The notes under the pieces were generated by a model. It was given only the letters and a program-made list of their open reading frames with translations, searched no databases and had not been told where the DNA came from. The position numbers and the translations under genes were made by a program. Positions 30,580 to 40,563 of a stretch of DNA of 64,000 bases are shown in pieces (the first letter of the stretch is position 1; every line of letters starts with the position of its first letter). Origin of the DNA: Amoeboaphelidium occidentale (taxonomy: Eukaryota; Aphelidiomycota; Aphelidea); assembly GCA_023515795.1 (NCBI GenBank), contig JALGPX010000001.1, positions 1-64,000 on the forward strand, in the 5' to 3' direction.

Positions 30580-31279
30580 CTAATAGTAGTTTGACTCCAT
30601 GTACTCTTCGTCTGATCTCTTCTTGTAAATGCCACAGCATCCACATAGCATAAGCACGCTCCAAAAGAATGCAATCAACTCCACCGCACCAAGAGCAAAC
30701 AAGAAAATGTATACATAGTAAGCCCAAGTAGTATAAAACTTCACAGTAGCATCGTAACAACCTCCCAGACTTGCAGAAGGACATGTATCAGATGCGACAG
30801 CTCTGTCTGACGCATTATTGAAACCACAGCACTGAGCCTTGTCTTGTATCAATAGCCTTTGCTGGTCTGACATTGATCCCCACGCCTGGTTGAGTCTGTC
30901 GTATGGATTCACTGAACCGAAATAAACGAAAACAGCCAAAGTTATCTGACCAGCAAGCAAGATCATGAGAAGCAGAGTATAAATGAAGACACAACCTCTT
31001 GAAGTTAAGCCACAGAACCCAGTTAAAGCAACCAAGATCACAAAACCACCAAAAGCCATTGAAACGACCAGGAACTCATTAGGAATTGTGTACCAGTTCA
31101 AGTTTGAGCCTAAACGAGGTAAAGATCATTAGAACTGTAAAACGCCACACACTGGAACACATACCAAACCAGTTGTAAAGAGCAAAGCCAAGTATAGCAG
31201 CGCCAATAATGAAGAACAATATATTGAATAGTGACATGAAAGTCTTTGTGCAGCAAGCATCTCCAGAGTTGTGCTTCAT
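30580..31279 (-). CDS. Tetraspanin
   Basis: Two exons (31165-31279 and 30580-31109) are joined by a 55-nt intron (GTATGT..CGTTTAG) and encode 214 residues. Four hydrophobic segments are visible: FNILFFIIGAAILGFALYNWF, FGGFVILVALTGFCGL, FIYTLLLMILLAGQITLAVFV and YVYIFLFALGAVELIAFFWSV. The large extracellular loop has the diagnostic CCG (AQCCGFNN) plus two further Cys (DTC, GGC), giving the minimal four-Cys tetraspanin fold. The start at 31279 gives MKHNSGDACCTKTF with a juxtamembrane Cys pair suited to palmitoylation. Confidence 0.88.
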
Positions 31280-31522
31280 CTTGGCAAGCAGTTGTTTGAT
31301 AACGGAATTGAAACCGAGGCCATGCCTTCTCTTAAAACAATTCAAAGGTGGCTTGCTTGCCTTCCCGGAACGACCTGTAAAGCTGCAGCCATCAGAAGTA
31401 GAAGTTTTTCTGAAATAGGCAAGCGCCACGAATTCACATTAGTTTCAACGTGTGGCGCAGCTCTCAACGAGTCTAGAACGCGAAATCGCAGTCAAAAGTT
31501 TAGAGTCTGGTCCTCGAACAGA
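31280..31522. other. Intergenic stretch
   Basis: This is the 243-bp gap between the tetraspanin start and the stop of the next minus-strand gene. Open frames here on either strand lack coding character. It is presumably the tetraspanin promoter. Confidence 0.4.
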
Positions 31523-31795
31523 TTATGCAAGTTCTGGATTTTGTAAAAGGGTTCTATTATCAACTAGTCGTAAAGCATAAGGAACAATCTTATCTATAAG
31601 CAGTTGTCGGCCTTGATCTAACGAACAACCCTTGATACACTCAGACGGTACAGACCTCTCACGAACTGTGCTCTCACTGATCAATAAGGATGAGGATGTC
31701 TCCATAGAATCCATCGATAACGGTTCAAACAAGCCAGCATCCTCCATGTACGCCAACACACGATCATCCCTCTCGACGAACCACTTGCACAACAT
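31523..31795 (-). CDS. Small hypothetical protein, 90 residues
   Basis: The frame begins MLCKWFVERDDRVLAYMEDAG and continues through a Ser/Thr/Glu-rich linker to LLIDKIVPYALRLVDNRTLLQNPELA. Its composition looks like a real small globular protein with helices at both ends. It starts 44 bp from the divergent Fic gene. I do not recognise the family, and a further 3' exon cannot be excluded. Confidence 0.45.
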   Translation of the reverse strand: MLCKWFVERDDRVLAYMEDAGLFEPLSMDSMETSSSLLISESTVRERSVPSECIKGCSLDQGRQLLIDKIVPYALRLVDNRTLLQNPELA

Positions 31796-31839
31796 TTTTT
31801 ATGCTACGTGGCTGAACATCAATTGCTTTTCGAGAATAG

Positions 31840-32945
31840 ATGCAGAATCCGGCGGAGCCTTTCGCTAAACCTGTGTGGGAATTATCTCCAGTTGAGGAGC
31901 AGTTGAGTGATGTCAGAAAGTATATGAAGGCTTTTCGCCTAATGAAGGAAAAGTTGCATGCTGTGCCCAATGAAAGCTTGCAGAATATGATCAAGTCTGA
32001 GTTTGACTGGAATGCGATCTCAATGATATACTTTTCTAACTTTATNNNNNNNNNNNNNNNNNNNATATGAAGGCTTTTCGCCTAATGAAGGAAAAGTTGC
32101 ATGCTGTGCCTAATGAAAGCTTGCAGAATATGATCAAGTCTGAGTTTGACTGGAATGCGATCTCAATGATATACTTTTCTAACTTTATTGAAAACTGCGG
32201 ACTCTCAAGCGAAGAAACTTACAAACTATGTTTTGATCATTTGAAGAAGTCGCCTCCGAGAAGCCCAAATGATGAAGACGTTATGGCGCAGACGATACCA
32301 TGTCCTGAAACAACCTCGAAGGGTAAAAGAAGTCGAGATAAAGTCGTTCAGCACATGGATGCGTTTTTATATTTGCATGATCGTCTAATTGTTCAGAATC
32401 GACCTTTGAGTGAACGTCTGACTCTGAATGCGCACAAGATATTGATGAATGGTCTTGTTGAAGGAGCAGGATGTTATCGAAATTGCCCAGTTTATGCCGG
32501 AAATCATCAATTTCCGCCTGAAGATTGTGTTCCTGGTGCCATGTCTGCTCTCATTGAAAACTACAATGCACAGTTGAAACAGTTGAAAGAGGAACCGGAA
32601 GAGACTAGGCAACCAGTTTACCTGGCTGCGAAATTGTCGTACGACTTTGTCACTATCCATCCTTTTGTTGACGGAAATGGACGCCTGTGTCGACTGTTGC
32701 TGAACACTGCACTTTTGTCTATGTCTGTGCCCTTCTGTTCTGCGCTTGGTTATTCCTCTGGTCACAAGAAAGCTAGATCGCATTACTTTAAATGCATCGA
32801 TCATGCACGCATGATAATGGGATCTACTACGCTACTAGCAAGTGTTGTGTTGTATTCTTATTGTGCAGTGTCTGCTGCTTTCTTTGAAAATGTTCGTCTG
32901 GTGTTTCCAGCCTATTACTTTCTAAAGCAGGATTCACAAGTGTGA
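31840..32945 (+). CDS. Fic-domain protein (predicted AMP transferase), duplicated by an assembly gap
   Basis: Fic enzymes usually transfer AMP to Ser, Thr or Tyr of target proteins. The active-site loop is HPFVDGNGRLCRLLLN, a complete HxFx(D/E)GNGRxxR motif. Upstream, SNFIEN fits the (S/T)xxxE(G/N) inhibitory-helix motif, so the enzyme is probably autoinhibited. No signal peptide or TPR is seen, unlike animal FICD. The 19 Ns at 32046-32064 separate two copies of one 124-bp stretch. As written, the frame length is not a multiple of three. Removing one copy and the Ns (143 nt) leaves 963 nt, a clean 320-residue protein. Confidence 0.85.
31922..32188. repeat. False duplication around an N run (124 bp x2)
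   Basis: Bases 31922-32045 and 32065-32188 are the same length and differ at one position that I found (gtgcccaatg against gtgcctaatg). The 19 Ns between them mark an unmerged contig overlap. Confidence 0.9.
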
Positions 32946-32969
32946 TGTCCACGCTTGTAATTAATTGTT

Positions 32970-34004
32970 ATGTCGCAGCCTAAGGTCAAATCTGTTATAA
33001 CTAGAATAAAATCTTTTTATCTTCTTGCTTCACGATCATCCCTGGAAACATCATCAACATATCCTATGGACAAAGTCTTTAGTAAATACTCTAAAGAAGC
33101 GCGCGATCTTTATGTTGGAGAACACATAAAAGTCCTGAAAGAATGCCCGGATGCGTTATTGTTTAGTAGATATGTAAGGAAGCGTATCCCATTCATTGTG
33201 AAAGGAGGAGCCAAAGATTTTGATGCATACAAGCTCTGGATGACAAATGATTCTTTCAAAGATCGACTGAGAGGTTCCAACGTACATGTGGCAGTTGTAC
33301 CCGATGGTTTCGCTGATGCGATTAAAAGAACGTCTGAAGGTGCCGTGTTTGCGTTACCTTACGAAGAGGAAATGTTATTCGAAGAGGCTATTGATATCAT
33401 CGCAAAGCAAAACACTTTAGAACAGAAAGACGGTCCTGTTTATTATGTTCAGTCTCAAAATAACAACATGACATCCCTTCCTCTTCTCTACAGAGACGTT
33501 CCGAAAGAAATTGTATGGGCTTCAGAATGTTTTGATCAAAAGCCAGACGCTGTTAATATTTGGGTTGGCTCGAGTCGAAGTGTCACATCATTGCATAAGG
33601 ACAATTATGAGAATGTATTTTGCGTGTTACGCGGGAAAAAGATCTTTCACTTATACACTCCGCTAGATGCACCTTTCATAAAGTATGAGGATTATCCTGT
33701 TGCAATTTATGACAAGGACTTGAATCTAAGAAGAGTTGATGGCCAACAGACACGATGGTGTAGTTTACGTGATGATATCAGAACTTCGGAAGCTCCAAAG
33801 CCTTTAGTGGTTGAGATTGAAGCGGGAGATATTCTTTTTTTGCCCAGTCTATACTTTCACGAAGTGCATCAGGTAGAAGACCACGAAGGTCTTTGTGTTG
33901 CTGTAAATTATTGGTACGATATGGATTACGGAGAATCCTGGTGTTTCATGAATAGTTTGCTGGAGATATCCGATGCGCATTTTAAAGGATCTTTAAATCA
34001 GTGA
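32970..34004 (+). CDS. JmjC-domain hydroxylase, JMJD7-like
   Basis: JMJD7 is a 2-oxoglutarate and Fe(II)-dependent lysyl hydroxylase acting on translation-factor GTPases of the DRG family. The protein is 344 residues. Its iron-binding motif is SLHKDNYENVFCVLRGKKIF (His209, Asp211), with the distal His in LPSLYFHEVHQ. DAPFIKYEDYP and VNYWYDMDYG match JMJD7 more closely than other small JmjC proteins. The N-terminal 30 residues are basic and could be extra; a start at 33066 (MDKVFSKYSKEARDLYVG) would give a length near the human 316. It lies 24 bp downstream of the Fic gene on the same strand. Confidence 0.85.
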   Translation: MSQPKVKSVITRIKSFYLLASRSSLETSSTYPMDKVFSKYSKEARDLYVGEHIKVLKECPDALLFSRYVRKRIPFIVKGGAKDFDAYKLWMTNDSFKDRLRGSNVHVAVVPDGFADAIKRTSEGAVFALPYEEEMLFEEAIDIIAKQNTLEQKDGPVYYVQSQNNNMTSLPLLYRDVPKEIVWASECFDQKPDAVNIWVGSSRSVTSLHKDNYENVFCVLRGKKIFHLYTPLDAPFIKYEDYPVAIYDKDLNLRRVDGQQTRWCSLRDDIRTSEAPKPLVVEIEAGDILFLPSLYFHEVHQVEDHEGLCVAVNYWYDMDYGESWCFMNSLLEISDAHFKGSLNQ

Positions 34005-34029
34005 ATACCGATGTTGTTTCAGCTTTTTG

Positions 34030-35679
34030 ATGGCTCAAAAATCCAACTTGGAATGGACACAAATTCATAGAACACTTCGGCCTTTTAGATCAAAGCTTCA
34101 GGCCTTCAATAGAATTACCAATTTACCTTCAGGTGCTGTTGCGCAGTCGTCTCCTGATATAAATGATGCTCCCATTTTATTGCCTGCAATTGAGAAACAG
34201 TACTCTGTCGAAACTCCTGCGCTAACAGAAGATGGGTTCAAGCGGCCTACGAAACGGTACAAGAGGAACCATTCCGGTAAGAATGCGTTGGTTTCAAGCA
34301 ACATATTCCAGAAGCAGAAGAAGTTGGCCTTGAAGTACTCAAAATTATCTTCTCCTGTTAGAGCTCATGTCTTGTACTTATCTTCAATATTCAAGGAAAG
34401 CATGCAAAAGTACGCACCAAATTTATCTACTCAGAGATCGAAGATCAATAGCTTAAGTGAACTATGCTCGTTCGTTATCGGCGATCACATTGAGAATGCA
34501 GACGAAGATGGAGCTCAAGAGGAAATTTATGAAAGCATTCCGAGTCACTTTAGGTCAAGCATCCTGGTTCAACATATTGTACGCTTATGTATTGATCATA
34601 TGAGTTCGGCACCTGATAGTTTACTGGAATTACTGGATATTTGTTTTGAAGTGGGAGCTCAATATCAGGCCATGTCGCTGATAGAGGCCATGCTATCATT
34701 TCGAAAGCTGCCTAATTGTGATTCCTTGTTTTGGCTATATTCAGTCGGAAGAAAGATTAACCGAAGCTCTGCTCTTGTTAAAAGTCTAATAAGCAGTTTG
34801 AATGTTTATAAGTGCTTGCAGAATGGTTTGATCCAATTTTGTAATAGCATACCATCGTGTAGTCATTCTTATTGGATTTCACAGGCAGTTTTATCTCTCT
34901 TGTGCAATTTAGAAGTTGAAGTCAAAAAAGATAAGCTTATGGCCTGGTCTTCTGTCTTTGTTTCAAGGTGTCTTATTGCAGCAGACTCAAAAGAACTCAA
35001 CAAGAGAGAATTGATGAAAGATATCAAAGGTTTTATGGGAAATGATAAGATCCGGAAGACGGATAGTACTCTATTTGGTTTCAGTTTGGCCCTGTATTAT
35101 CTCGATGATTCTCCACGTGATTACGTTTCAGGAATTATCAAATTTTTTACACAAATTTCATCCAACTCGGCATCTTATATTATTTTTTGCTTTCAGTCTC
35201 AAGAACGTCTTATCAAGCTATTACAGAAACTAGAGAAAGATGACTTTTCTGTTTTGGCCTGGAAAATCTTAAAATCCTTTCTGACGAGCTCAAGCAATAA
35301 CGAAAACGACGACAATCTAGAACTCATTGATCTTGAGTTGATTCTCCAGTCGAAACTTAAATCATCAAATGAATTCAAGCATTTGCTCACAGAAAGCGAG
35401 AATATTGTCTGGGTTTCTGATGAGTTGGATAGAGAAATATTATTTAGCGGACCTTTGCAGTCAGAAGGCGCTTTCATTAAAACACCAGCACCGAAACAAA
35501 ATCAGCTCGCAGAAGTTCCATTATCTGATTGTCTATTTGATGCAAATGACAGTCCATCTGTGCCAATGTCAGACTCTGTTGACAATTTGTTCATGAGCCC
35601 ACTTGAACGGAAAATCATCAAACCAAAAAGAATAAGAACAGTACTTGCAAGTCCTTCATCTGGTTTCCTTGATTTCTGA
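34030..35679 (+). CDS. Helical hypothetical protein, about 549 residues
   Basis: It starts MAQKSNLEWTQIHRTLRPFRSKL. A basic, Ser-rich N-terminus (KRPTKRYKRNHSGKN) is followed by about 300 residues of amphipathic helices (ILVQHIVRLCIDHMSSAPDS; LDICFEVGAQYQAMSLIEAML) that look HEAT/ARM-like. The Ser/Pro-rich C-terminus ends SPLERKIIKPKRIRTVLASP. That tail carries possible S-P phosphorylation sites and a nuclear-localisation-like cluster, so a nuclear role is plausible. No family is recognised. The stop is 4 bp from the convergent kinesin stop. Confidence 0.65.
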   Translation: MAQKSNLEWTQIHRTLRPFRSKLQAFNRITNLPSGAVAQSSPDINDAPILLPAIEKQYSVETPALTEDGFKRPTKRYKRNHSGKNALVSSNIFQKQKKLALKYSKLSSPVRAHVLYLSSIFKESMQKYAPNLSTQRSKINSLSELCSFVIGDHIENADEDGAQEEIYESIPSHFRSSILVQHIVRLCIDHMSSAPDSLLELLDICFEVGAQYQAMSLIEAMLSFRKLPNCDSLFWLYSVGRKINRSSALVKSLISSLNVYKCLQNGLIQFCNSIPSCSHSYWISQAVLSLLCNLEVEVKKDKLMAWSSVFVSRCLIAADSKELNKRELMKDIKGFMGNDKIRKTDSTLFGFSLALYYLDDSPRDYVSGIIKFFTQISSNSASYIIFCFQSQERLIKLLQKLEKDDFSVLAWKILKSFLTSSSNNENDDNLELIDLELILQSKLKSSNEFKHLLTESENIVWVSDELDREILFSGPLQSEGAFIKTPAPKQNQLAEVPLSDCLFDANDSPSVPMSDSVDNLFMSPLERKIIKPKRIRTVLASPSSGFLDF

Positions 35680-35683
35680 TTTA

Positions 35684-38600
35684 TTATGCATAGGTGGTTT
35701 TCTTTTCTACCAGACCTCGAGCTTGTTGACCATTTTTTGGATTATTTAGATTTAAAGAAGAAGAATCTGCTGTACTCTGGATGTGATTCTCATTGTAAGA
35801 CAGTAAACAGTCAGGAAATAGATAAACTGGATCTTCAAACAGCTTTCGTATTTTCTGTCCGCTAGCATCAGCATTGTACCTCTGCTTCCCTCGTCTTAAA
35901 TCACCTCGTTTGTCCTTAAGTAAATTTCCAGTCAAATGTAAATTAGGAATTTCCCATGTGCCGGAACTTTCGTTGTACTTTGAGTTTTGCTCAGTATATC
36001 TTCTGTATACTTCTGGAATGTAAGTCTTGACCATTAATGTTTTTAGCTTCAAATCAGAAATCAGTCTTTGAGCAGTTTCTTTGAGAATTTCTTTATCGCG
36101 GTCAATAGATTCTTGCACGTCTAATATTTCCTGCTTTTCTTTCATAACCAAGTTCCAAAGTTTCTTTAGCTTTTCAGTCTTTGCATTAGCCTCCTCTTGA
36201 AGAGATGAAAATGATTCTTCTGATTTCAGAATAGCCATTTCCTGCTCTTGGAGCTTTTTTCTCAAATCTTCTTCTCTTTTTCTTTGCTCCTCCAAGTTAG
36301 CGGACTGCTGTTTCAATTGTTGCTCGTGTTCCTGCANCTTTCGTATTTTCTGTCCGCTTGCATCAGCAATGTACCTCTGCTTCCCTCGTCTTAAATCACC
36401 TCGTTTGTCCTTGAGTAAATTTCCAGTCAAATGTAAATTAGGAATTTCCCATGTGCCGGAACTTTCGTTGTACTTTGAGTTTTGCTCAGTATATCTTCTG
36501 TATACTTCTGGAATGTAAGTCTTGACCATTAATGTTTTTAGCTTCAAATCAGAAATCAGTCTTTGAGCAGTTTCTTTGAGAATTTCTTTATCGCGGTCAA
36601 TAGATTCTTGCACGTCTAATATTTCCTGCTTTTCTTTCATAACCAAGTTCCAAAGTCGTTTTAGCTTTTCAGTCTTTGCATTGGCCTCCTCTTGAAGAGA
36701 TGAAAATGATTCTTCAGATTTTAGAATTGCCATTTCCTGCTCTTGAAGCTTTTTTCTCAGGTCTTCCTCTCTTTTTCTTTGCTCCTCCAAGTTAGCGGAC
36801 TGCTGTTTCAATTGTTGCTCGTGTTCCTGCAATTGGTCAATCAAGTTTACTCCACCAANTGAGTTTTGCTCAGTATATCTTCTGTATACTTCTGGAATGT
36901 AAGTCTTGACCATTAATGTTTTTAGCTTCAAATCAGAAATCAGTCTTTGAGCAGTTTCTTTGAGAATTTCTTTATCGCGGTCAATAGATTCTTGCACGTC
37001 TAATATTTCCTGCTTTTCTTTCATAACCAAGTTCCAAAGTTTCTTTAGCTTTTCAGTCTTTGCATTAGCCTCCTCTTGAAGAGATGAAAATGATTCTTCT
37101 GATTTCAGAATAGCCATTTCCTGCTCTTGGAGCTTTTTTCTCAAATCTTCTTCTCTTTTTCTTTGCTCCTCCAAGTTAGCGGACTGCTGTTTCAATTGTT
37201 GCTCGTGTTCCTGCAATTGGTCAATCAAGTTTACTCCACCAACTAAGAGTTTTGCTTGCATTTGTTCCAACTTTTTTGCTAAAGCTTCCCTCTCCTGTTT
37301 TTCTTTCTCTAGCTCAGCAGATCTTACGTTCAACGCCTCCAGTAGCTTCCTCTTCTCGTCTTCTAGCATTCCTTGCTCTTTCATTAATTCTGACTTTTCT
37401 TTCGCCAAATTGTCTTCTAATTCCAACAATTGAGCATCAGAGAATTTTCCAATATCCCGAGCAGCTTCTATTTGCTCACCCTGTGGTTCTTGATTTCCAT
37501 TTTCTAAACCAGCAAGTTGCTCTTTGAGTCTTTGAATTTCGTCTTGGAACTCCCGAAGCATCGCATCCTAACAATCAGGATATCTGTGTTAATAGGCTTA
37601 CCTTTGGATCTTCGTTGATCTTTGGTTGATTCTTGATTTGCTTAGCTCGATTAGCGTATCTTAATGTACTCAAACTCTCGTCAAAATTGTACGAGACAGG
37701 TGAAACTGTGGCTACCATTACGGTCTTTGAGTTTCCACCTAAAGAATCCATCAGAAGTTTTGTAAGTTTGCTATCTCTGTAAGGCACGTGTCTTGTCTTT
37801 CCTTCAGATAGGGCAGCAATGACGTTACCCAGAGCAGTTAAAGACAAGTTTATCTTCGCAGCCTCTTTCAGACGATCTCCAGTAGCTTGCGTTTTTGCTT
37901 GACGTTCGCTTCCTGCTAAATCAACCAAATGCAATTTCCCCACTTTAATATGTTCTTTTCCGTTATTATTTGCGGGCTCTGTTTTAGCCATTTCTACTGT
38001 AACCGTGAAAATCGAGTGACTTCTAGATGAGAAATCATTCAAACCCGTGGAAGCAGTAGCTCTACGATCAATACCCGTTTTTAACAATTTAAGCATTTCG
38101 AACTCATTCTGAACCACAAAAGTACTTCCATCTTTAACGTAGAATCCGCCATTGGGACTTTCCTTCAACTCGAGTCTCTTTGTCGAAGGTTGAAACAGAT
38201 CTCTAATTTCCTCGTTATAAATCTCAAAGAAACTTGCGCGAACTAAGAATCGAGTGGATGCATTTCCCTGTGTGTTAATGTAAGAGAAGATTTGATTAAT
38301 CGCTCTTGGAATGATACCATCAAGTTCTTGGATCAGAGTACCATCTCTTCTCGCTAGATCGCCAGCACCCAGCACAGAGAACGTCTTACCGGAACCACTT
38401 TGCCCGTAAGCAAATAGTGTCCCTTAACAATTAAATCATCATGCTTTAACAAAATACCATTGTAACCATGAAGAACAGCATCGACTAAAGGATACGCGGT
38501 CTTTTCGTACAGTTGAGACTGAGCACACTCAGGCCCAAATACATCATCAAACGTAAATTGCTTTGAATCCTCTTTTTTATCAGGATGAGCTAACTGTATT

Positions 38601-38763
38601 GATCTTAACTGTCCATCAATCTTCACTGAGACAGGATGCTTGTTCAACTTTTCTGTTTCAGATATTGGTCTACACCTCACAACGACCTTAACAGATTCTT
38701 CCTTAGATTTAGTATTGCTGATCTAACCACAAGATAAGACTCGAATGATCCTGAATGTACCAT
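35684..38763 (-). CDS. Kinesin-2 (KIF3-type) motor, with two false internal duplications
   Basis: Kinesin-2 drives anterograde intraflagellar transport. Exons: 38761-38763 (ATG only), 38458-38722, 37602-38422 and 35684-37567; introns 38, 35 and 34 nt, all frame-consistent. The motor has [11 protein letters not shown] (P-loop), [10 protein letters not shown] (switch I) and [10 protein letters not shown] (switch II). The neck reads [13 protein letters not shown], the kinesin-2 hallmark. The coiled coil and tail have [11 protein letters not shown] and [15 protein letters not shown], as in KIF3B. Single Ns at 36337 and 36859 separate overlapping copies of the coiled coil; removing 495 and 384 nt leaves 697 residues, near KIF3B's 747. 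Confidence 0.92.
35843..36831. repeat. False duplication around N 36337 (494 bp x2)
   Basis: Bases 35843-36336 and 36338-36831 have equal length and near identity. Differences include a Lys/Arg change in KLKxLWN and an Ile/Asn change in RYxADAS. One N separates them. Confidence 0.9.
36476..37242. repeat. False duplication around N 36859 (383 bp x2)
   Basis: Bases 36476-36858 and 36860-37242 are equal-length near-copies separated by one N. The outer copies agree with each other (KKLWN) while the middle contig has KRLWN, as expected for a second allele. Confidence 0.9.
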
Positions 38764-38977
38764 GATCTTTCACTGTGTTCCAAAAGAAAACTAGGCGTCT
38801 AAGTTTCTGTTGGATCTGTTTCCATAGCAACACCCTCATTTGAGCGGTAAATGCAGGACTACTGGGCAATATCGAAGCACTGATGGCTACGAAGAAAGTT
38901 CTATTCGATGAAATAGATGATGAAACTGACACGATGGTTCACTTGCTCGTATTCCTAAAACTAAAAGCCTTTATTGT

Positions 38978-40189
38978 TCAAACATCATACTCCTCGATTT
39001 CTGCGTACAAGTTAACCAGAAATTCAAAGAATGAATTAGCAAATAGGACATTCAAGTGATCAACTTTCTCGTCAACATGAAAACTTCCGGAACCTGTGGA
39101 ATTGTACTGTTGGAAAATTACCTCTTGTTGTCTTAGCCAAATCTTTTTTAATTCTTCTGCAGTGTGTTTAGGCGTGAAACTCAATTCAAACAGCCCAGCG
39201 ACATAAGAATGAACAGGAATATTAGTTGGTAATTTATCAGAATCAGAGTTCATTGCTTTCAAATAACCTAAAGACTCCTTCTCTGCAGAAAGCCACATTG
39301 AACTTGTCAAAATATTATCAATAATACAACTTGTGTCTTTCTTGAATAGTTCTTGTTCTTCCTTGTTCATTTGCTCAACAATGGAATGATCATCTTTGCT
39401 TTTAGCTGACCACAAAAAGAACTTCCAGAACAAAGGCATCAGAGTGATCATACGGGGAAATCCAGTAGCTAACAGATATCTGACATACTTGAACTTCTGA
39501 ATTAAGCCATTCTCATAGAAATTATCTCCAATACCATCAAAGATCAACTTGTGCATTCCATCAGCAAGAATCGCAGCTTTCACATTGAATTTAGCAGAAT
39601 AGTGAACCAAAAAACTACGAATAAAAACGGCACCCAATGAATGGCCACAAACTATAATTCCATCGTACTTGGAATTAATATCAAGTTCCTGTAGCAGTTG
39701 TGATAATTCATAACAAACAAGTTTTGGTGTGCGCTGTAACTCACACAAACCATTATCTTCCAGACCATAAGGATACGTTGAGTATCCATAGCCAACACGA
39801 TCATAAGATAGCGACGGAATACCAAGCTTTTCCAATTTACGTTGAACATGAAACCAAGCTCCGGAACTAAAAGTGCTTCCAGCTTCGAAAACGAACAAAT
39901 ACTTTCTGGCGATATTAGAAGAAGGCTGGGCCAAATGATAATAGAATTGTTGGACAGATTTTAGTTGCTTTGCGTCTACACTGGTGCTGCCTTCAAAGAA
40001 CTCTTCGGGGTATTGAATATCCAATGTGATCGTTGTACCAGGCGGTGGTGGATACTTCAATTTCCTTTTGGATATATAATAATTAACAAGTGCAGCGATA
40101 CCAGAAGTTGTGATAACCAAAGAAACAGGCACAGCGAACCCTCCAAAGTACAGCGTCTTTGCAACAACAATCAACGCCTTCTGGATCAT
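38978..40189 (-). CDS. Alpha/beta-hydrolase, membrane anchored
   Basis: The start at 40189 gives MIQKALIVVAKTLYFGGFAV followed by a hydrophobic stretch (VSLVITTSGIAALVNYYI), a likely signal anchor. The hydrolase core begins near KYLFVFEAGSTFSSGAWFHV (oxyanion strand-loop). SYDRVGYGYS follows, then the nucleophile elbow IVCGHSLGAVFIRS with its Ser. DKLPTNIPVHSYVAGLF is the acid-strand region and VDEKVDHLNVLF supplies a candidate catalytic His. About 403 residues. The substrate (lipid or other ester) cannot be told. The reading frame is open upstream to 40327, but that part overlaps the cytochrome b5 gene. Confidence 0.75.
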   Translation of the reverse strand: MIQKALIVVAKTLYFGGFAVPVSLVITTSGIAALVNYYISKRKLKYPPPPGTTITLDIQYPEEFFEGSTSVDAKQLKSVQQFYYHLAQPSSNIARKYLFVFEAGSTFSSGAWFHVQRKLEKLGIPSLSYDRVGYGYSTYPYGLEDNGLCELQRTPKLVCYELSQLLQELDINSKYDGIIVCGHSLGAVFIRSFLVHYSAKFNVKAAILADGMHKLIFDGIGDNFYENGLIQKFKYVRYLLATGFPRMITLMPLFWKFFLWSAKSKDDHSIVEQMNKEEQELFKKDTSCIIDNILTSSMWLSAEKESLGYLKAMNSDSDKLPTNIPVHSYVAGLFELSFTPKHTAEELKKIWLRQQEVIFQQYNSTGSGSFHVDEKVDHLNVLFANSFFEFLVNLYAEIEEYDV

Positions 40190-40311
40190 CCTTTGAAGTA
40201 AAGGTAGGCAGCGACTTAACAGATTTAGATCGCATATGAGATGGTGCTCAAAGAGAGCGTAATGTTTTATTGAGGCAGATCTTAATAGTTTCACTAATTG
40301 GGTCCAAGAAA

Positions 40312-40563
40312 TCAGAATATGACACAACTTGAGGCATTCTTTGCGCTTTCCTTCATCTTCTCGTCTATCTTCCCTGTAAAGTATTGTTCCATTTCTTCTT
40401 TAGCTTTTGCTGAATGTCCCACATCATTGAAGTCCCTCGTTGCGTCCTTTCCATTGAGATCAGTCAGAACATCCCTTCCGCCAGGGTGTTCATCCAGAAA
40501 CTTTGTGACATTATACTCTTTTCCGTAAATGTAAATTGTGTACTGTTTTTCCTGTGTGGCCAT
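40312..40563 (-). CDS. Cytochrome b5-like protein ending in a CaaX box
   Basis: The 83-residue protein MATQEKQYTIYIYGKEYN contains FLDEHPGGRDVL (first haem-ligand His) and DFNDVGHSAKAKEEM (second haem-ligand His), the cytochrome b5 pair. b5 domains shuttle electrons to desaturases, P450s and other oxidases. Usual ER forms end in a transmembrane helix; this one ends right after the domain with NASSCVIF. C-V-I-F is a plausible prenylation CaaX box, which would give lipid rather than helix anchoring. The stop codon directly follows. No intron. Confidence 0.88.
   Translation of the reverse strand: MATQEKQYTIYIYGKEYNVTKFLDEHPGGRDVLTDLNGKDATRDFNDVGHSAKAKEEMEQYFTGKIDEKMKESAKNASSCVIF

Noticed and set aside
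31523-31868. Possibility that the small minus-strand gene is a toxin or antitoxin partner of the divergent Fic gene
   Set aside because: Some bacterial Fic proteins have small antitoxins, but the Fic protein here already carries its own inhibitory motif and the small protein shows no such motif.
36338-37242. Apparent triplicated coiled-coil module in the kinesin
   Set aside because: Each repeat boundary is exactly at an N, copies are full-length overlaps, and orthologous kinesin-2 proteins have a single copy.
38883-39062. Plus-strand ORF starting MATKKVLFDEIDDETDTM between kinesin and the hydrolase
   Set aside because: The first 18 residues look coding, but the rest is antisense to the hydrolase gene and no downstream exon is available; too weak to call.
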